Assembly (NCBI GenBank): GCA_031282145.1
Contig: JAITEG010000072.1
Span: 1 to 32,125, forward strand
Direction: 5' to 3'
Source: Spirochaetaceae bacterium
GTDB lineage: Bacteria > Spirochaetota > Spirochaetia > Treponematales > Breznakiellaceae
DNA length: 32,125 nt
Shown here: in pieces, positions 6,003 to 14,809 of the stretch
Layout: every line of letters starts with the position of its first letter
Position numbering within the stretch: the stretch's first letter is position 1
Made by a program: the position numbers and the translations under genes
Notes under the pieces: generated by a model
Database searches by the model: none
What the model saw: the letters and a program-made list of their open reading frames with translations, nothing else
Told to the model about the DNA's origin: nothing

Positions 6003-6905
6003 ATGCATTCACTTGAATACCGAATAACACAAGTAATAGCCTATACAATTTGCGGGGCAGCGGCATTATGCGCGTTACTTCCGTTTATTCTATTAGGAAT
6101 AGCATCTTTTACCGACAATACATGGGCCGCGGTAAACGGATATTCATTTTTTCCGAAGAAATGGAGCTTGGAAGCGTATCGATACATAGGCGTACAATGG
6201 GATCAATTGGGCCGGGCATACTTAACGACCATTGTAATAACCGCCCTTGGAACTATTGCAAGCGTGAGTATAACAACATCCTTTGCCTATGCCATCTCGG
6301 AAAAGGAAATACCGGGAATGAATGTCGTAAGTTTTATGTTAATTTTTACGATGCTGTTTAACGGAGGTCTGGTAGCGACATATTACAGTTATGTCCGGCT
6401 TTTTCAGATAAAAGATACAATATTCGCGTTGTTAGTACCAAATTTATTGATGAATTCGTTTAACGTGATACTGGTAAGAAATTATTTTACAAACAGCATA
6501 TCCGTAAGTTTAAAAGAGGCGGCACGGATAGACGGGGCAAGCGAGCTTAGGATATTCGGACAGATAATGATACCGTTAAGTTTGCCGATAGTCGCGACAA
6601 TAAGTTTAATGACGGCGATAGCATACTGGAACGACTGGATGAACGGAATGTATTATTTGACTGAGAGAGGCGGAGGACATTTATATACGATACAGATAAT
6701 TCTAAATAATATAAATGAAAACATACAAATACTGATGCAGAATGCATCTGCCGCTTCACAAATGGGCATAAACCTGTCAAAGATGCCATCAACGACGATA
6801 CGAATGGCGATTGCGGCAATTGGGATAATACCTATTATAATCATGTATCCATTTTTCCAGAGGTACTTTGTAAAGGGCATTACTATGGGCGGTGTTAAAG
6901 AGTAA
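6003..6905 (+). CDS. LplC/YtcP-type ABC transporter permease
   Basis: This is the second membrane subunit of the importer (300 aa). It begins with a membrane helix after MHSLEYRITQV and contains NGYSFFPKKWSLEAYRYI, characteristic of the LplC group. The EAA motif is SLKEAARIDGASELRIFGQIMIPLSLP and the C-terminus is YFVKGITMGGVKE, both normal for CarB/LplC permeases. AAGGAG lies 10 bases before the ATG. It would pair with the LplB-type subunit to form the channel, needing an ATPase from elsewhere. The following 137-bp gap shows no clear terminator, so the glycosidase genes are probably co-transcribed. Confidence 0.9.
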   Translation: MHSLEYRITQVIAYTICGAAALCALLPFILLGIASFTDNTWAAVNGYSFFPKKWSLEAYRYIGVQWDQLGRAYLTTIVITALGTIASVSITTSFAYAISEKEIPGMNVVSFMLIFTMLFNGGLVATYYSYVRLFQIKDTIFALLVPNLLMNSFNVILVRNYFTNSISVSLKEAARIDGASELRIFGQIMIPLSLPIVATISLMTAIAYWNDWMNGMYYLTERGGGHLYTIQIILNNINENIQILMQNASAASQMGINLSKMPSTTIRMAIAAIGIIPIIIMYPFFQRYFVKGITMGGVKE

Positions 6906-7042
6906 TGATCCCCCATGGGCCGCGAGAGAGCATCCGTAGGTTGTCTATTTATCTGCTGAAAACCAGAAAGACAATTACGATGCCTGGTGTCCCGGTTGTT
7001 TCCGCCATTATACTGCAAATTTATTTGAGAAGGAGTTGAAAT

Positions 7043-8578
7043 ATGGAAATGACATTTAGCCGGCAGGTAGAACGCTGGGACATCTTTGAAGCCATCTGTC
7101 CTGGAAAAACAGCGGGTAACCCCTTTACCGATTATACCATACGGGGGACATTCAAAAGCAAGAATGAAACAAAATCAGTTGACGGTTTTTATGACGGCGA
7201 TGGGATCTACAAAGTGCGCTTTATGCCTTCTTTTGCTGAAGAATATCATTTTGAAATAACAGGAAATTTTTCCGGTGAGAAGTACTCCGGTAGTTTCCCG
7301 GTAACACCTGCGTCCGTCAACAATCACGGGCCGGTACGTGTCGCCTATACCTATCACTTCGCCTATGAGGACGGTACGCCCTACTTTTCCGTGGGTACTA
7401 CCTGCTATGTCTGGGAACTGCAAAGCGAAGAACTGCAGAAAAAGACTCTTGAAACTTTGAAAAAATCCGCTTTCAATAAAATCCGTTTTTGTATTCTACC
7501 AAAACATCTTGATTATAACCTTAAAGAACCCCGCTCGTATCCTTATATCGGAAAGCCCATGGACAGTTCAGTTTTGACAAAAGAAAATTTTCATGAATAC
7601 GATGGGAATCCTCCGGGTAACGAGTGGGATTTTAAACGGTTTAATGTGGAACATTTCAGACACATCGAAAAGTGCATCGGTGAACTGCGGAATCTGGGGA
7701 TAGAGGCGGATCTAATCGTCATGCACCCTTATGACCGCTGGGGGTTCAGCATGATGGACGCGGAATGTGATGACCTTTACTGGAACTATGTAATAGCCCG
7801 TTTTGCCGCCTACCGGAACGTATGGTGGTCCCTCGCCAACGAGTACAATACCATGCGGCAAAAGAAGACATGCGACTGGGAACGTTACGCCGCCATCATC
7901 TGCGAGAAGGATGTTTATAATCATCCGAGAAGCATACACAACTGTGGTGTTTACTTCTACGATCACTCCCGGCCATGGATAACCCATTGCAGCATACAAA
8001 AGTTCGATATCTACAAGACCACGGAATTCGCCGCCGAATACCGGGTACGCTACCGGAAGCCGGTGGTATTTGATGAAATTTCTTATGAAGGCAACATTCA
8101 ACATGATTGGGGGAATATTTCGGGGAAAGAACTGGTACGCCGTTTTTGGGAAGCCACAGTCAGAGGCGCATATGCGGGCCACGGCGAAACGTACATACAT
8201 CCCGATGACATTTTGTGGTGGTCCCACGGCGGCGAGCTTTATGGTGAAAGTCCCCCACGACTCAAGTTTTTATACAGGATACTTTCCGAAACGCCGGGGC
8301 CCGGACTTAAACCCTTGGCTGGTCCCAGTTGGATGGATCCGGCAGCCACTGTGGAAGAACTTTTCGGTACTTCGGGTTATTATCTTTATTATTTCGGATT
8401 TCTGCGGCCCTCTTTCAAAGATTTTTACTTTGACGATACCAATGAGTATGAAGCGGAAGTAATTGATACCTGGAAGATGACCATTAAGAAGACAGGCGTA
8501 TTCAGGGGAAGGTTCCGTGTAGATTTGCCGGGTAAAGAATATATGGCAATCAGAATCCAGAGGAAAAAGAATGGATAG
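7043..8578 (+). CDS. DUF5060/DUF4038 glycoside hydrolase, GH140 apiosidase-like
   Basis: This is a predicted cytoplasmic glycosidase of 511 aa without a signal peptide. Residues 1-90 form a DUF5060 beta-sandwich (RQVERWDIFEAI; DGFYDGDGIYKVRFMPSFAEEYHFEI). A TIM barrel of the DUF4038 type (YFSVGTTCYVWELQ onward) follows, then a small DUF5605-like C-terminal beta domain. The likely general acid/base is E267 in SLANEYN and the likely nucleophile is E345 in VVFDEISYEG, as in related clan GH-A enzymes. The family includes GH140 apiosidases that act on rhamnogalacturonan II, but other specificities are possible. AAGGAG precedes the ATG. Its position after an oligosaccharide importer, with GH43 and GH78 genes next, supports intracellular digestion of imported plant oligosaccharides. 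Confidence 0.8.
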   Translation: MEMTFSRQVERWDIFEAICPGKTAGNPFTDYTIRGTFKSKNETKSVDGFYDGDGIYKVRFMPSFAEEYHFEITGNFSGEKYSGSFPVTPASVNNHGPVRVAYTYHFAYEDGTPYFSVGTTCYVWELQSEELQKKTLETLKKSAFNKIRFCILPKHLDYNLKEPRSYPYIGKPMDSSVLTKENFHEYDGNPPGNEWDFKRFNVEHFRHIEKCIGELRNLGIEADLIVMHPYDRWGFSMMDAECDDLYWNYVIARFAAYRNVWWSLANEYNTMRQKKTCDWERYAAIICEKDVYNHPRSIHNCGVYFYDHSRPWITHCSIQKFDIYKTTEFAAEYRVRYRKPVVFDEISYEGNIQHDWGNISGKELVRRFWEATVRGAYAGHGETYIHPDDILWWSHGGELYGESPPRLKFLYRILSETPGPGLKPLAGPSWMDPAATVEELFGTSGYYLYYFGFLRPSFKDFYFDDTNEYEAEVIDTWKMTIKKTGVFRGRFRVDLPGKEYMAIRIQRKKNG

Positions 8579-8692
8579 CGTCATCCTTCCGTTCTGTCCG
8601 GGTATATAATTCCGTTGACTCACGGTTTATTCTGGAAGATATGTTTTGCAAACTAAAACTTTTTGTCGAAAAAGATCCTTTGGGGAGGATAA

Positions 8693-9751
8693 ATGAACAC
8701 TTCAATCAAACCCGGCCGGCCATGGTTTGATACCACGGGCCGCCGCATTCAGGCCCACGGGGGCAGCATCTTTTTTGAAAAGGATACCTTCTATTGGTAC
8801 GGGGAAAACAAGGAAAGGTCCCTGCCCGGGAGCGGAATCTGGCATTGGGGGGTACGGGCCTATTCCTCGAAAGACCTCTACAACTGGAAGGACGAAGGCC
8901 TCCTCATTCCTCCCGACGAAAATGACAGGAACAGTCCCCTCCACCCTTCCCAATGTATGGATCGTCCTCACATACTGTACAACGACCGTACCGGAAAATA
9001 CGTACTCTGGATGAAGATCATGGGCAGGCGGGATACGGACTACTATGTCCAATATATGACCATAGCCCAGGCGGATCGTTTGCTGGGACCTTATACCATT
9101 ACTAACATCTTGCATCCCCTGGGGATGAATTCCGGCGACTTTGATCTGGTACAAAACGAAAGCGATCATAAGGGGTATATCTATTTTGAACGGGTTCATT
9201 CGGAGTTGATCTGTGCGGACCTGACCAATGATTATACCAATGTTACCGGGTATTATTCCTCCCATTTCCCCCGTCCCTTTCCGCCCTATGTACGGGAGGC
9301 GCCAGCCTTTTTCCGCCGCCGGGGAAAACTCTATCTGATTACTTCCGGTACCACCGGCTATTTTCCAAACCCATCAGAAGCCGCCGTAGCGGATCTGTAC
9401 CATGGCCCCTGGACGCTGCTGGGGGACCCCCACGAAGGCGATCCGAGCCGTACCAGTTTTTGTTCCCAGATAAGTTCCGTGTTTAAGCATCCCCATAAAA
9501 GGGACCTCTATATCGCGCTGGCGGATCGGTGGCTGGTAGACCTTCCGGAAACCATGCCCGACATGGGGGCGGTTTTTGAGGGGATGTTCAATCCTGAAAA
9601 GGAACCGGTTCTTTCCCGGGAAGCCATGAACGCCCTATCGGCACAAAACACCGCTATTGCCGATTACGTGTGGCTACCCGTAGAATTTACCGCTTCCGGC
9701 AAGCCGATTATTCGCTGGCGGGATGAGTGGCAGATAGATGAGTATGAATAA
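8693..9751 (+). CDS. GH43-family glycosidase, exo-beta-1,3-galactanase-like
   Basis: This is a five-bladed beta-propeller glycosidase of 352 aa with no signal peptide. Diagnostic segments are IQAHGGSIFFEKDTFYWYGENKE near the N-terminus, YSSKDLYNWKDEGLLI, RPHILYNDRTGKYVLWMK, GDFDLVQNESDHKGYIYF, and YVREAPAFFRRRGKLYLITSGTTGYFPNP. The AHGG...YYWYGE pattern is typical of the GH43 subgroup around exo-beta-1,3-galactanase, in which the usual catalytic base Asp is replaced. E202 in VREAPA matches the expected general acid. GGGAGG is 4 bases before the ATG. It is 114 bases after the apiosidase-like gene. Galactan side chains of arabinogalactan proteins or pectin are the likely substrates. Confidence 0.8.
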   Translation: MNTSIKPGRPWFDTTGRRIQAHGGSIFFEKDTFYWYGENKERSLPGSGIWHWGVRAYSSKDLYNWKDEGLLIPPDENDRNSPLHPSQCMDRPHILYNDRTGKYVLWMKIMGRRDTDYYVQYMTIAQADRLLGPYTITNILHPLGMNSGDFDLVQNESDHKGYIYFERVHSELICADLTNDYTNVTGYYSSHFPRPFPPYVREAPAFFRRRGKLYLITSGTTGYFPNPSEAAVADLYHGPWTLLGDPHEGDPSRTSFCSQISSVFKHPHKRDLYIALADRWLVDLPETMPDMGAVFEGMFNPEKEPVLSREAMNALSAQNTAIADYVWLPVEFTASGKPIIRWRDEWQIDEYE

Positions 9752-9816
9752 TGGGTTTTCCCATCATAAATATTAAGAGGTAATCGGCGGTATGCTAACC
9801 GGCATGGAGGGACAGT

Positions 9817-12483
9817 ATGATAACGTTGGAGGATCTGCGGGTAGAATACCGGACTAATCCGATTGATGTCGGTACCGGTACGCCCCGGTTTAGCTGGAAA
9901 ATCGAATCCGACGGCCAGGGCATCACGCAAAGCGCCTACGCGGTTGAGGTGGCGTTGGACGATGCCTTTGACTCTTTCCTCTGGCAAAGCGGGAAAATCC
10001 CCTCCCGGAAATCCCACCTGGTGCGGTATGGCGGTCTGACTCTGGAATCGTCCAAGCGATATTTTTGGCGGGTAAAAGTCTGGGACAACCATAGCGAGGA
10101 AAGCCCCTGGAGCGAAACCGCTTTTTTTGAGACCACCCTGCTCAGTACCGACGAATGGCGGGCGGTCTTTATCAGCGCCGAGGACGAAGACGCCGGGGCA
10201 AGTTCCGTGGGAACACTGCTGCGGAAGGAATTTGTTTTATCCGCCGGTATCAGGTCCACCCGGCTGTACGCCGGCGCCAAGGGTTTGTACCGGGCCACGG
10301 TGAATGGCCGCCGGGCCGGGGCGGAAGAGTTGTGCCCCGGCTGGACGGAATACCAAAAACGCATCCTCTTTCAAACCTACGACGTAACCGGTTCCGTGAG
10401 CCCTGGGCCCAATGTCCTGGGCTTGATGGCGGGTCCCGGCTGGTACAAAGGAGACCTCGCCGGTTGGGTTGGCAAGCGGAACGTTTATGGAAAACGTACC
10501 GCGGTGATCGCCCAGCTCCGGGTGGAGTACGATGACGGCCGGGTAGAGATCATCCCCACCGACGCAAGCTGGCAGGGGACAGCGGGGCCGGTTGAGTATT
10601 CGGAGATCTACCACGGCGAAACCTATGATGCCCGGCGGGAACAGCCCGGCTGGGATTGTCCCGGCTTTACCGGGACCGGCTGGCGGCCCGCGGCGGTCGA
10701 AAGCGGCGATACGGGGCTCCTCCGGCCCCAGGACGGCCCCCCGGTAACGGAACACGAACACTTCAAGCCCCTCTCCCTTTTCACCACCCCCCAGGGGGAG
10801 CGGGTGATCGACTTTGGTCAGAACATATCCGGGTGGGTGCGGTTTAGTGTTCAGGGCACGGCCGGGGACCGGGTCAAGCTCCGCCACGCCGAGACCCTGG
10901 ACGCGGCGGGGAATTTTTATACCGAAAACCTGCGCACGGCAAAACAGACCATTGAGTACACCCTCAAGGGCGGCGGCATTGAAACCTATGCTCCCTTGTT
11001 TACCTTCCAGGGCTTCCGGTACATCGCCGTTGACGAATACCCCGGCGGGCTCGACGGGATCAATAAAGATAATTTTGAGGCGGTCGCTGTTTATTCGGAT
11101 ATGCGCCCCGTTGGGGAATTTTCCTGTTCCCATCCTAAACTCAACCAATTTATGAGCAATGTCCGCTGGAGCATGAAGGACAACTTTGTGGACATTCCCA
11201 CCGACTGCCCCCAGCGGGATGAACGGCTGGGGTGGACCGGGGACGCGGAGAACTTCTGCCGGGCCGCCGCTTATTTCATGGAGACTGCCCCGTTCTTCAA
11301 AAAATGGCTCCGGGATCTTGTCCTTAGCCAACTCCCCGACGGCCAGGTTCCCCACGTGGTGCCCGATATCTTTAACAGTACCGCCGGTCCGGGTGATAAA
11401 ATCGAAGCGGGGGCCTGCGCCTGGGCGGACGCGGCGGTGATCATCCCCTGGACCGTCTACACCTATTTCGGCGACCGGGAGATCCTGGAGGAACAGTACC
11501 CCTCCATGAAGAACTGGGTTGAATATATCCGCGGCGTTGCCCAGGACGGGCTTTTGTTTAACGTGGGCTTCCATTTCGGCGATTGGGTTGCCCTGGATGC
11601 TAAAGAGGGGAGTTGCTTCGGCGCTACTCCCAACGATTTGACCGCCACCGCTTTTTATGCCTATTCGACTGCCCTCTTGGCCCGATCTGCAGCAATCCTC
11701 GGTAAGACGGAAGACACGGCCCGGTACCGGAAACTACGGGAGGATATTGGGGACGCCTACCGAAATGAATTTTTTACCCCCTCGGGACGGCTCGCCGCCC
11801 CGACCCAGACCGCCCACATCCTCTCCCTAGCCTTTGACCTTGTCCCGGCGGTCTATAAACAACGCACTGTGGATACCCTGGTTGCCCTGATAGCGGAACA
11901 GAACAATCATTTAACCACCGGCTTTGTGGGTACCCCCTTTGTATGTCAGGTCCTGGCGGATAACGGCCACTTGGATCTGGCCTATGAGCTGTTGTTAAAA
12001 GAGGATTTCCCTTCCTGGCTGTATCAGGTTACTAAGGGGGCTACGACGATTTGGGAGCATTGGGACGGCTTAAAGCCCGACGGGACCATGTGGAGCCCGG
12101 ACATGAATTCCTTCAACCACTACGCCTATGGCGCGGTGAGCGATTGGGTGTTCAGTACCATAGGAGGGCTGGATACGGATAGGGAACAACCGGCCTTTGC
12201 CCGTAGCATCCTCCGTCCCTGTCCCGGCGGCGGTATCACCTGGGCGGAAACCAAATACGAATCGGTCTACGGCCCCATCGCCTTGCGCTGGGAGACGGGC
12301 GGGGGAAAGATCACCCTCGCGGTCACCATTCCCCCCAACACCGAAGCGGAACTCACCCTGCCCAAGGCAGAGCCGGGAAACATCGGCGGCCTGGATTTCG
12401 CCCCGGCCAAGGGAGGCGCCGTTGCGGTACTGGGTTCCGGGTCCTATTCCTTTGAGTATCCCTGGCCATCCGGTAGTTTATAG
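9817..12483 (+). CDS. Alpha-L-rhamnosidase (GH78), cytoplasmic
   Basis: This enzyme removes terminal alpha-L-rhamnose from oligosaccharides. It is 888 aa, as expected for GH78. It has an N-terminal fibronectin-like domain (ITLEDLRVEYRTNPIDVGTGTPRFSW), then beta domains (LYAGAKGLYRATVNGRR; GWYKGDLAGWVG). An (alpha/alpha)6 barrel carries the catalytic signature DCPQRDERLGWTGDAENF, with E469 as likely general acid, and TTIWEHWDG, with E747 as likely base. A beta-sandwich C-terminus follows (TWAETKYESVYGPIALRW). No signal peptide is present. GGAGGG precedes the ATG. It is the last gene of the importer and glycosidase operon. Rhamnose-capped arabinogalactan or rhamnogalacturonan fragments are plausible substrates. 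Confidence 0.93.
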   Translation: MITLEDLRVEYRTNPIDVGTGTPRFSWKIESDGQGITQSAYAVEVALDDAFDSFLWQSGKIPSRKSHLVRYGGLTLESSKRYFWRVKVWDNHSEESPWSETAFFETTLLSTDEWRAVFISAEDEDAGASSVGTLLRKEFVLSAGIRSTRLYAGAKGLYRATVNGRRAGAEELCPGWTEYQKRILFQTYDVTGSVSPGPNVLGLMAGPGWYKGDLAGWVGKRNVYGKRTAVIAQLRVEYDDGRVEIIPTDASWQGTAGPVEYSEIYHGETYDARREQPGWDCPGFTGTGWRPAAVESGDTGLLRPQDGPPVTEHEHFKPLSLFTTPQGERVIDFGQNISGWVRFSVQGTAGDRVKLRHAETLDAAGNFYTENLRTAKQTIEYTLKGGGIETYAPLFTFQGFRYIAVDEYPGGLDGINKDNFEAVAVYSDMRPVGEFSCSHPKLNQFMSNVRWSMKDNFVDIPTDCPQRDERLGWTGDAENFCRAAAYFMETAPFFKKWLRDLVLSQLPDGQVPHVVPDIFNSTAGPGDKIEAGACAWADAAVIIPWTVYTYFGDREILEEQYPSMKNWVEYIRGVAQDGLLFNVGFHFGDWVALDAKEGSCFGATPNDLTATAFYAYSTALLARSAAILGKTEDTARYRKLREDIGDAYRNEFFTPSGRLAAPTQTAHILSLAFDLVPAVYKQRTVDTLVALIAEQNNHLTTGFVGTPFVCQVLADNGHLDLAYELLLKEDFPSWLYQVTKGATTIWEHWDGLKPDGTMWSPDMNSFNHYAYGAVSDWVFSTIGGLDTDREQPAFARSILRPCPGGGITWAETKYESVYGPIALRWETGGGKITLAVTIPPNTEAELTLPKAEPGNIGGLDFAPAKGGAVAVLGSGSYSFEYPWPSGSL

Positions 12484-12604
12484 CCCGCCTATAGGGGTTA
12501 GCCTCTGCCGGCTTTGATCAACAAAGGGTGGATATAGCGGGAAAAGCTCCCTACTCATTTAAGCCTGGTTCCGGCTGCGTTGCTTTTGCCTGACGAGTGT
12601 CAAG

Positions 12605-12632
12605 GGCCGTGCCTCCCTTTGCGGAGGCGGCC
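12605..12632 (+). terminator. GC-rich stem-loop after the GH78 gene
   Basis: GGCC (12605-12608) and GCCTCC (12611-12616) pair with GGAGGC (12623-12628) and GGCC (12629-12632), with a 2-base bulge. It lies in the 242-bp gap after the rhamnosidase. No clear T-run follows, so termination is plausible but not certain. Confidence 0.45.
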
Positions 12633-12661
12633 TCTCCGCTCCTCGGCCGTTCTCATCCGTA

Positions 12662-12690
12662 TTGACAAAATTTTTTTATTTATATATCCT
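12662..12690 (+). promoter_or_regulatory. Sigma-70-type promoter for the sulfur amino acid cluster
   Basis: TTGACA (12662-12667), a 17-base AT-rich spacer, and TATCCT (12685-12690) lie 36 bases upstream of the ATG at 12726. The -35 box and spacing are consensus and the -10 is moderate. No riboswitch-sized leader fits between this promoter and the gene. Confidence 0.7.
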
Positions 12691-12725
12691 ATTAAAACGA
12701 TAATATTACTATAAAAGGATGGGTC

Positions 12726-13859
12726 ATGCAATTTACTACCATCGCGGTTCATGGAGAGGGGAAAACAAGAGAGGATACGGGTGATGTCATCTCTGCCGTT
12801 CATCTCGCAACGGCCTACAGTCAGCCGAAACTGGGTGAATTCCAGGAACACGTCTACACCAGGGGAACCAATCCGACGAGGCTTGCCCTGGAAAGACGCC
12901 TTGCCCTGCTGGAGGATGCCCGTTATGCCTTTGCCTTCAGTTCCGGCATGGCGGCAATCAGTACGGCTTTTCATCTGTTCAAGATCGGCGACCGGATTCT
13001 GCTGAACGATAATGTATACGGCGGGACTTTTCGTTATGCCTCAAAACTGTTTGGCGATATGGGGCTTTCCTACGATCTGGTGGAAGATTTTAACACCCTG
13101 GATTTTGGTACGCTTCCCGGCGATGTACGGGGAATTTTTCTGGAAAGCCCCTCCAATCCACTGCTTCGGGTTACGGATATACGGCTTCTGGCGGAAAAGG
13201 CCCATGCTGCAGGCATTACCCTGATTGTGGACAATACTTTTATGTCGGCCTATCTGCAAAAGCCCCTCAGCCTAGGGGCCGATATGGTGGTCTATTCGGC
13301 AACCAAGTACTATGGGGGTCATTCGGATATTCTGGCCGGAGCGCTTGTTCTTAATGACGAGGAAAAGGCCGGAAAGGTAAAGCTGCTCCAGAATACTCTG
13401 GGGAATCCCCTGAGTCCGGCGGATGCGTATCAGCTTGAAAGGAGTATAAAAACCCTCGCCCTCAGGATGGATCGCCAGTGCGCCAACACTGCTGCTGTGG
13501 TGGATCTGCTCTGTACCCACCCAAAAGTCAAGCGGGTTTTCTACCCCTCAATAGGCGGGGAGAACCGCCGTATTCAGGAATCCCAAAGCCGCGGCTTCGG
13601 CGCGGTGCTGTCCTTTGTTCTATGTGACGGCTGTGATCCCGCGCGCTTTATTGACACGCTTTCGCTTTTTAACTTTGCCGTCAGTCTGGGCAGCGTTGAA
13701 TCCCTGGTATGCCATCCGGCAAGTCAGACCCACGAATCCTTCTCTCCGGAACTGAGAAAAAAGGCGGGTATAGAGGAGGGACTTCTGCGCCTTTCCATCG
13801 GAATTGAGGATATCGAAGATCTACTTCTGGATTTGGAAAGGGCGCTGAAAGCGGCGTAA
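12726..13859 (+). CDS. Cys/Met metabolism PLP enzyme (cystathionine gamma-lyase/synthase family)
   Basis: This is a fold-type I PLP enzyme of the trans-sulfuration family, 377 aa and full length. Key segments are YTRGTNPTRLALE (phosphate-binding Tyr/Arg region), FSSGMAAISTAFHLF (PLP phosphate), ESPSNPLLRVTDI, IVDNTFMSAYLQKPLSLGAD (Asp for the pyridine N), K194 in YSATKYYGGHSD as the Schiff-base lysine, and SLGSVESLVCHPASQTH near the C-terminus. The family includes cystathionine gamma-lyase, cystathionine gamma-synthase and beta-lyase, and sequence alone does not separate them here. Context with an amino acid importer, a DapF-type epimerase and a D-cysteine desulfhydrase-like enzyme favours a degradative role on cystine, cystathionine or lanthionine. 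AAAGGATG precedes the ATG, with a consensus promoter directly upstream. Confidence 0.88.
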   Translation: MQFTTIAVHGEGKTREDTGDVISAVHLATAYSQPKLGEFQEHVYTRGTNPTRLALERRLALLEDARYAFAFSSGMAAISTAFHLFKIGDRILLNDNVYGGTFRYASKLFGDMGLSYDLVEDFNTLDFGTLPGDVRGIFLESPSNPLLRVTDIRLLAEKAHAAGITLIVDNTFMSAYLQKPLSLGADMVVYSATKYYGGHSDILAGALVLNDEEKAGKVKLLQNTLGNPLSPADAYQLERSIKTLALRMDRQCANTAAVVDLLCTHPKVKRVFYPSIGGENRRIQESQSRGFGAVLSFVLCDGCDPARFIDTLSLFNFAVSLGSVESLVCHPASQTHESFSPELRKKAGIEEGLLRLSIGIEDIEDLLLDLERALKAA

Positions 13860-13874
13860 CGGAATGGGAATTAG

Positions 13875-13908
13875 GCGGATATACAGCCGGTCGTTGACCG
13901 GTATCCGC
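13875..13908 (+). promoter_or_regulatory. Stem-loop between the PLP enzyme and transporter genes
   Basis: GCGGATA (13875-13881) pairs with TATCCGC (13902-13908), and CCGGTC (13887-13892) pairs with GACCGG (13896-13901), with a 5-base bulge. No T-run follows, so it is more likely an mRNA-stability or processing hairpin than a full terminator. The 151-bp gap may also hold a second promoter. Confidence 0.5.
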
Positions 13909-14010
13909 AATAAATATAGGCGTCATACCGGGACGAGGAATTTGGAACATTCCCCTCAAGAATAAACCATCGTGAAAGGTTTTATCCCGGGACGCCGGAA
14001 GAGGTTTTGT

Positions 14011-14799
14011 ATGAAAAAACTGTTTGTTCTTGGACTGGTCCTTGTGCTGGCGGGTTCCGCCTTTGCCGGGGCAAAAAAAGAAAGCGCCGCCAATTCGCTT
14101 GAGCGGATCAAGGCCGTTGGGGAACTGGTTATCGGCATTGAGGGAACTTATCCGCCCTATACCTACCACGACGCCGCAACCAATAAGCTGGTCGGGTACG
14201 ATGTGGAAGTGGCCGAAGCCATTGCCGCAAAACTCGGCGTAAAACCCCGGTTTGTCGAATCCAGGTGGGACTCCCTTATTATCGGGCTTGATTCCGCCCT
14301 TTGGGATACGGTAATTAACCAGGTGGGTGTTACCGAAGCGCGGAAAGAAAAATACGATTTCAGCGTTCCCTATACTTATACCCATGGGGTGGTGATCGTT
14401 AGAGAAGATAACGACAGCATTAAATCTTTTGAAGACTTGAATGGAAAATCCTCGGCCCAGACCATTACGAGCAACTGGGCTCAGCTTGGCGAACGTTACG
14501 GCGCAAAGACAATCGGAACCGATGGGTTCAACGAATCGATACAGTTGGTTATTGACCGGCGGGCCGACGCAACAATCAACGACGATGTAACCTTTGCCGA
14601 CTACCTTAAGGAACATCCCAAAAGCCCCACAAAGGTTGTAGCCGTTTCCACGGATGTAACCGAAAGTGCGGTGATCCTCGTAAAAAACCAAAATGAACTG
14701 CGCGAGGCTATCAACAAGGCCCTGGCGGAACTTTCCGCCGACGGGACATTGACAAGTCTTTCGCAGAAATACCTCAACCTTGATGTGTCCAAACGGTAG
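14011..14799 (+). CDS. Polar amino acid ABC transporter substrate-binding protein
   Basis: This is the periplasmic binding component of a PAAT-family importer. The ATG at 14011 is chosen over the track's 13972 because GAGG lies upstream and the product then begins with a normal signal peptide, MKKLFVLGLVLVLAGSAFAGA. The mature part is a family 3 solute-binding protein. It has IKAVGELVIGIEGTYPPYTYHD (ligand-binding strand), VGYDVEVAEAIAAKLG, RWDSLIIGLDSALWDTVINQVGVTEARKEKYDFSVPYTY, and a C-terminus typical of cystine/glutamine-type binders. Its neighbours (permease, ATPase, DapF-like, D-cysteine desulfhydrase-like) suggest cystine, lanthionine, cystathionine or diaminopimelate as ligand. The exact ligand cannot be read from sequence. 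Confidence 0.88.
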   Translation: MKKLFVLGLVLVLAGSAFAGAKKESAANSLERIKAVGELVIGIEGTYPPYTYHDAATNKLVGYDVEVAEAIAAKLGVKPRFVESRWDSLIIGLDSALWDTVINQVGVTEARKEKYDFSVPYTYTHGVVIVREDNDSIKSFEDLNGKSSAQTITSNWAQLGERYGAKTIGTDGFNESIQLVIDRRADATINDDVTFADYLKEHPKSPTKVVAVSTDVTESAVILVKNQNELREAINKALAELSADGTLTSLSQKYLNLDVSKR

Positions 14800-14809
14800 G
14801 CAAAAATAG

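Noticed and set aside
10237-11574. 445-aa minus-strand ORF opposite the GH78 gene
   Set aside because: It is antisense to a clear GH78 catalytic domain; long antisense ORFs are expected from the G/C-ending codons of this gene, and the product is Gly/Pro/Val-rich with no motif.
12484-12725. SAM or T-box riboswitch upstream of the PLP enzyme
   Set aside because: The consensus promoter is only 36 bases before the start codon, leaving no room for a riboswitch, and no conserved motif is visible.
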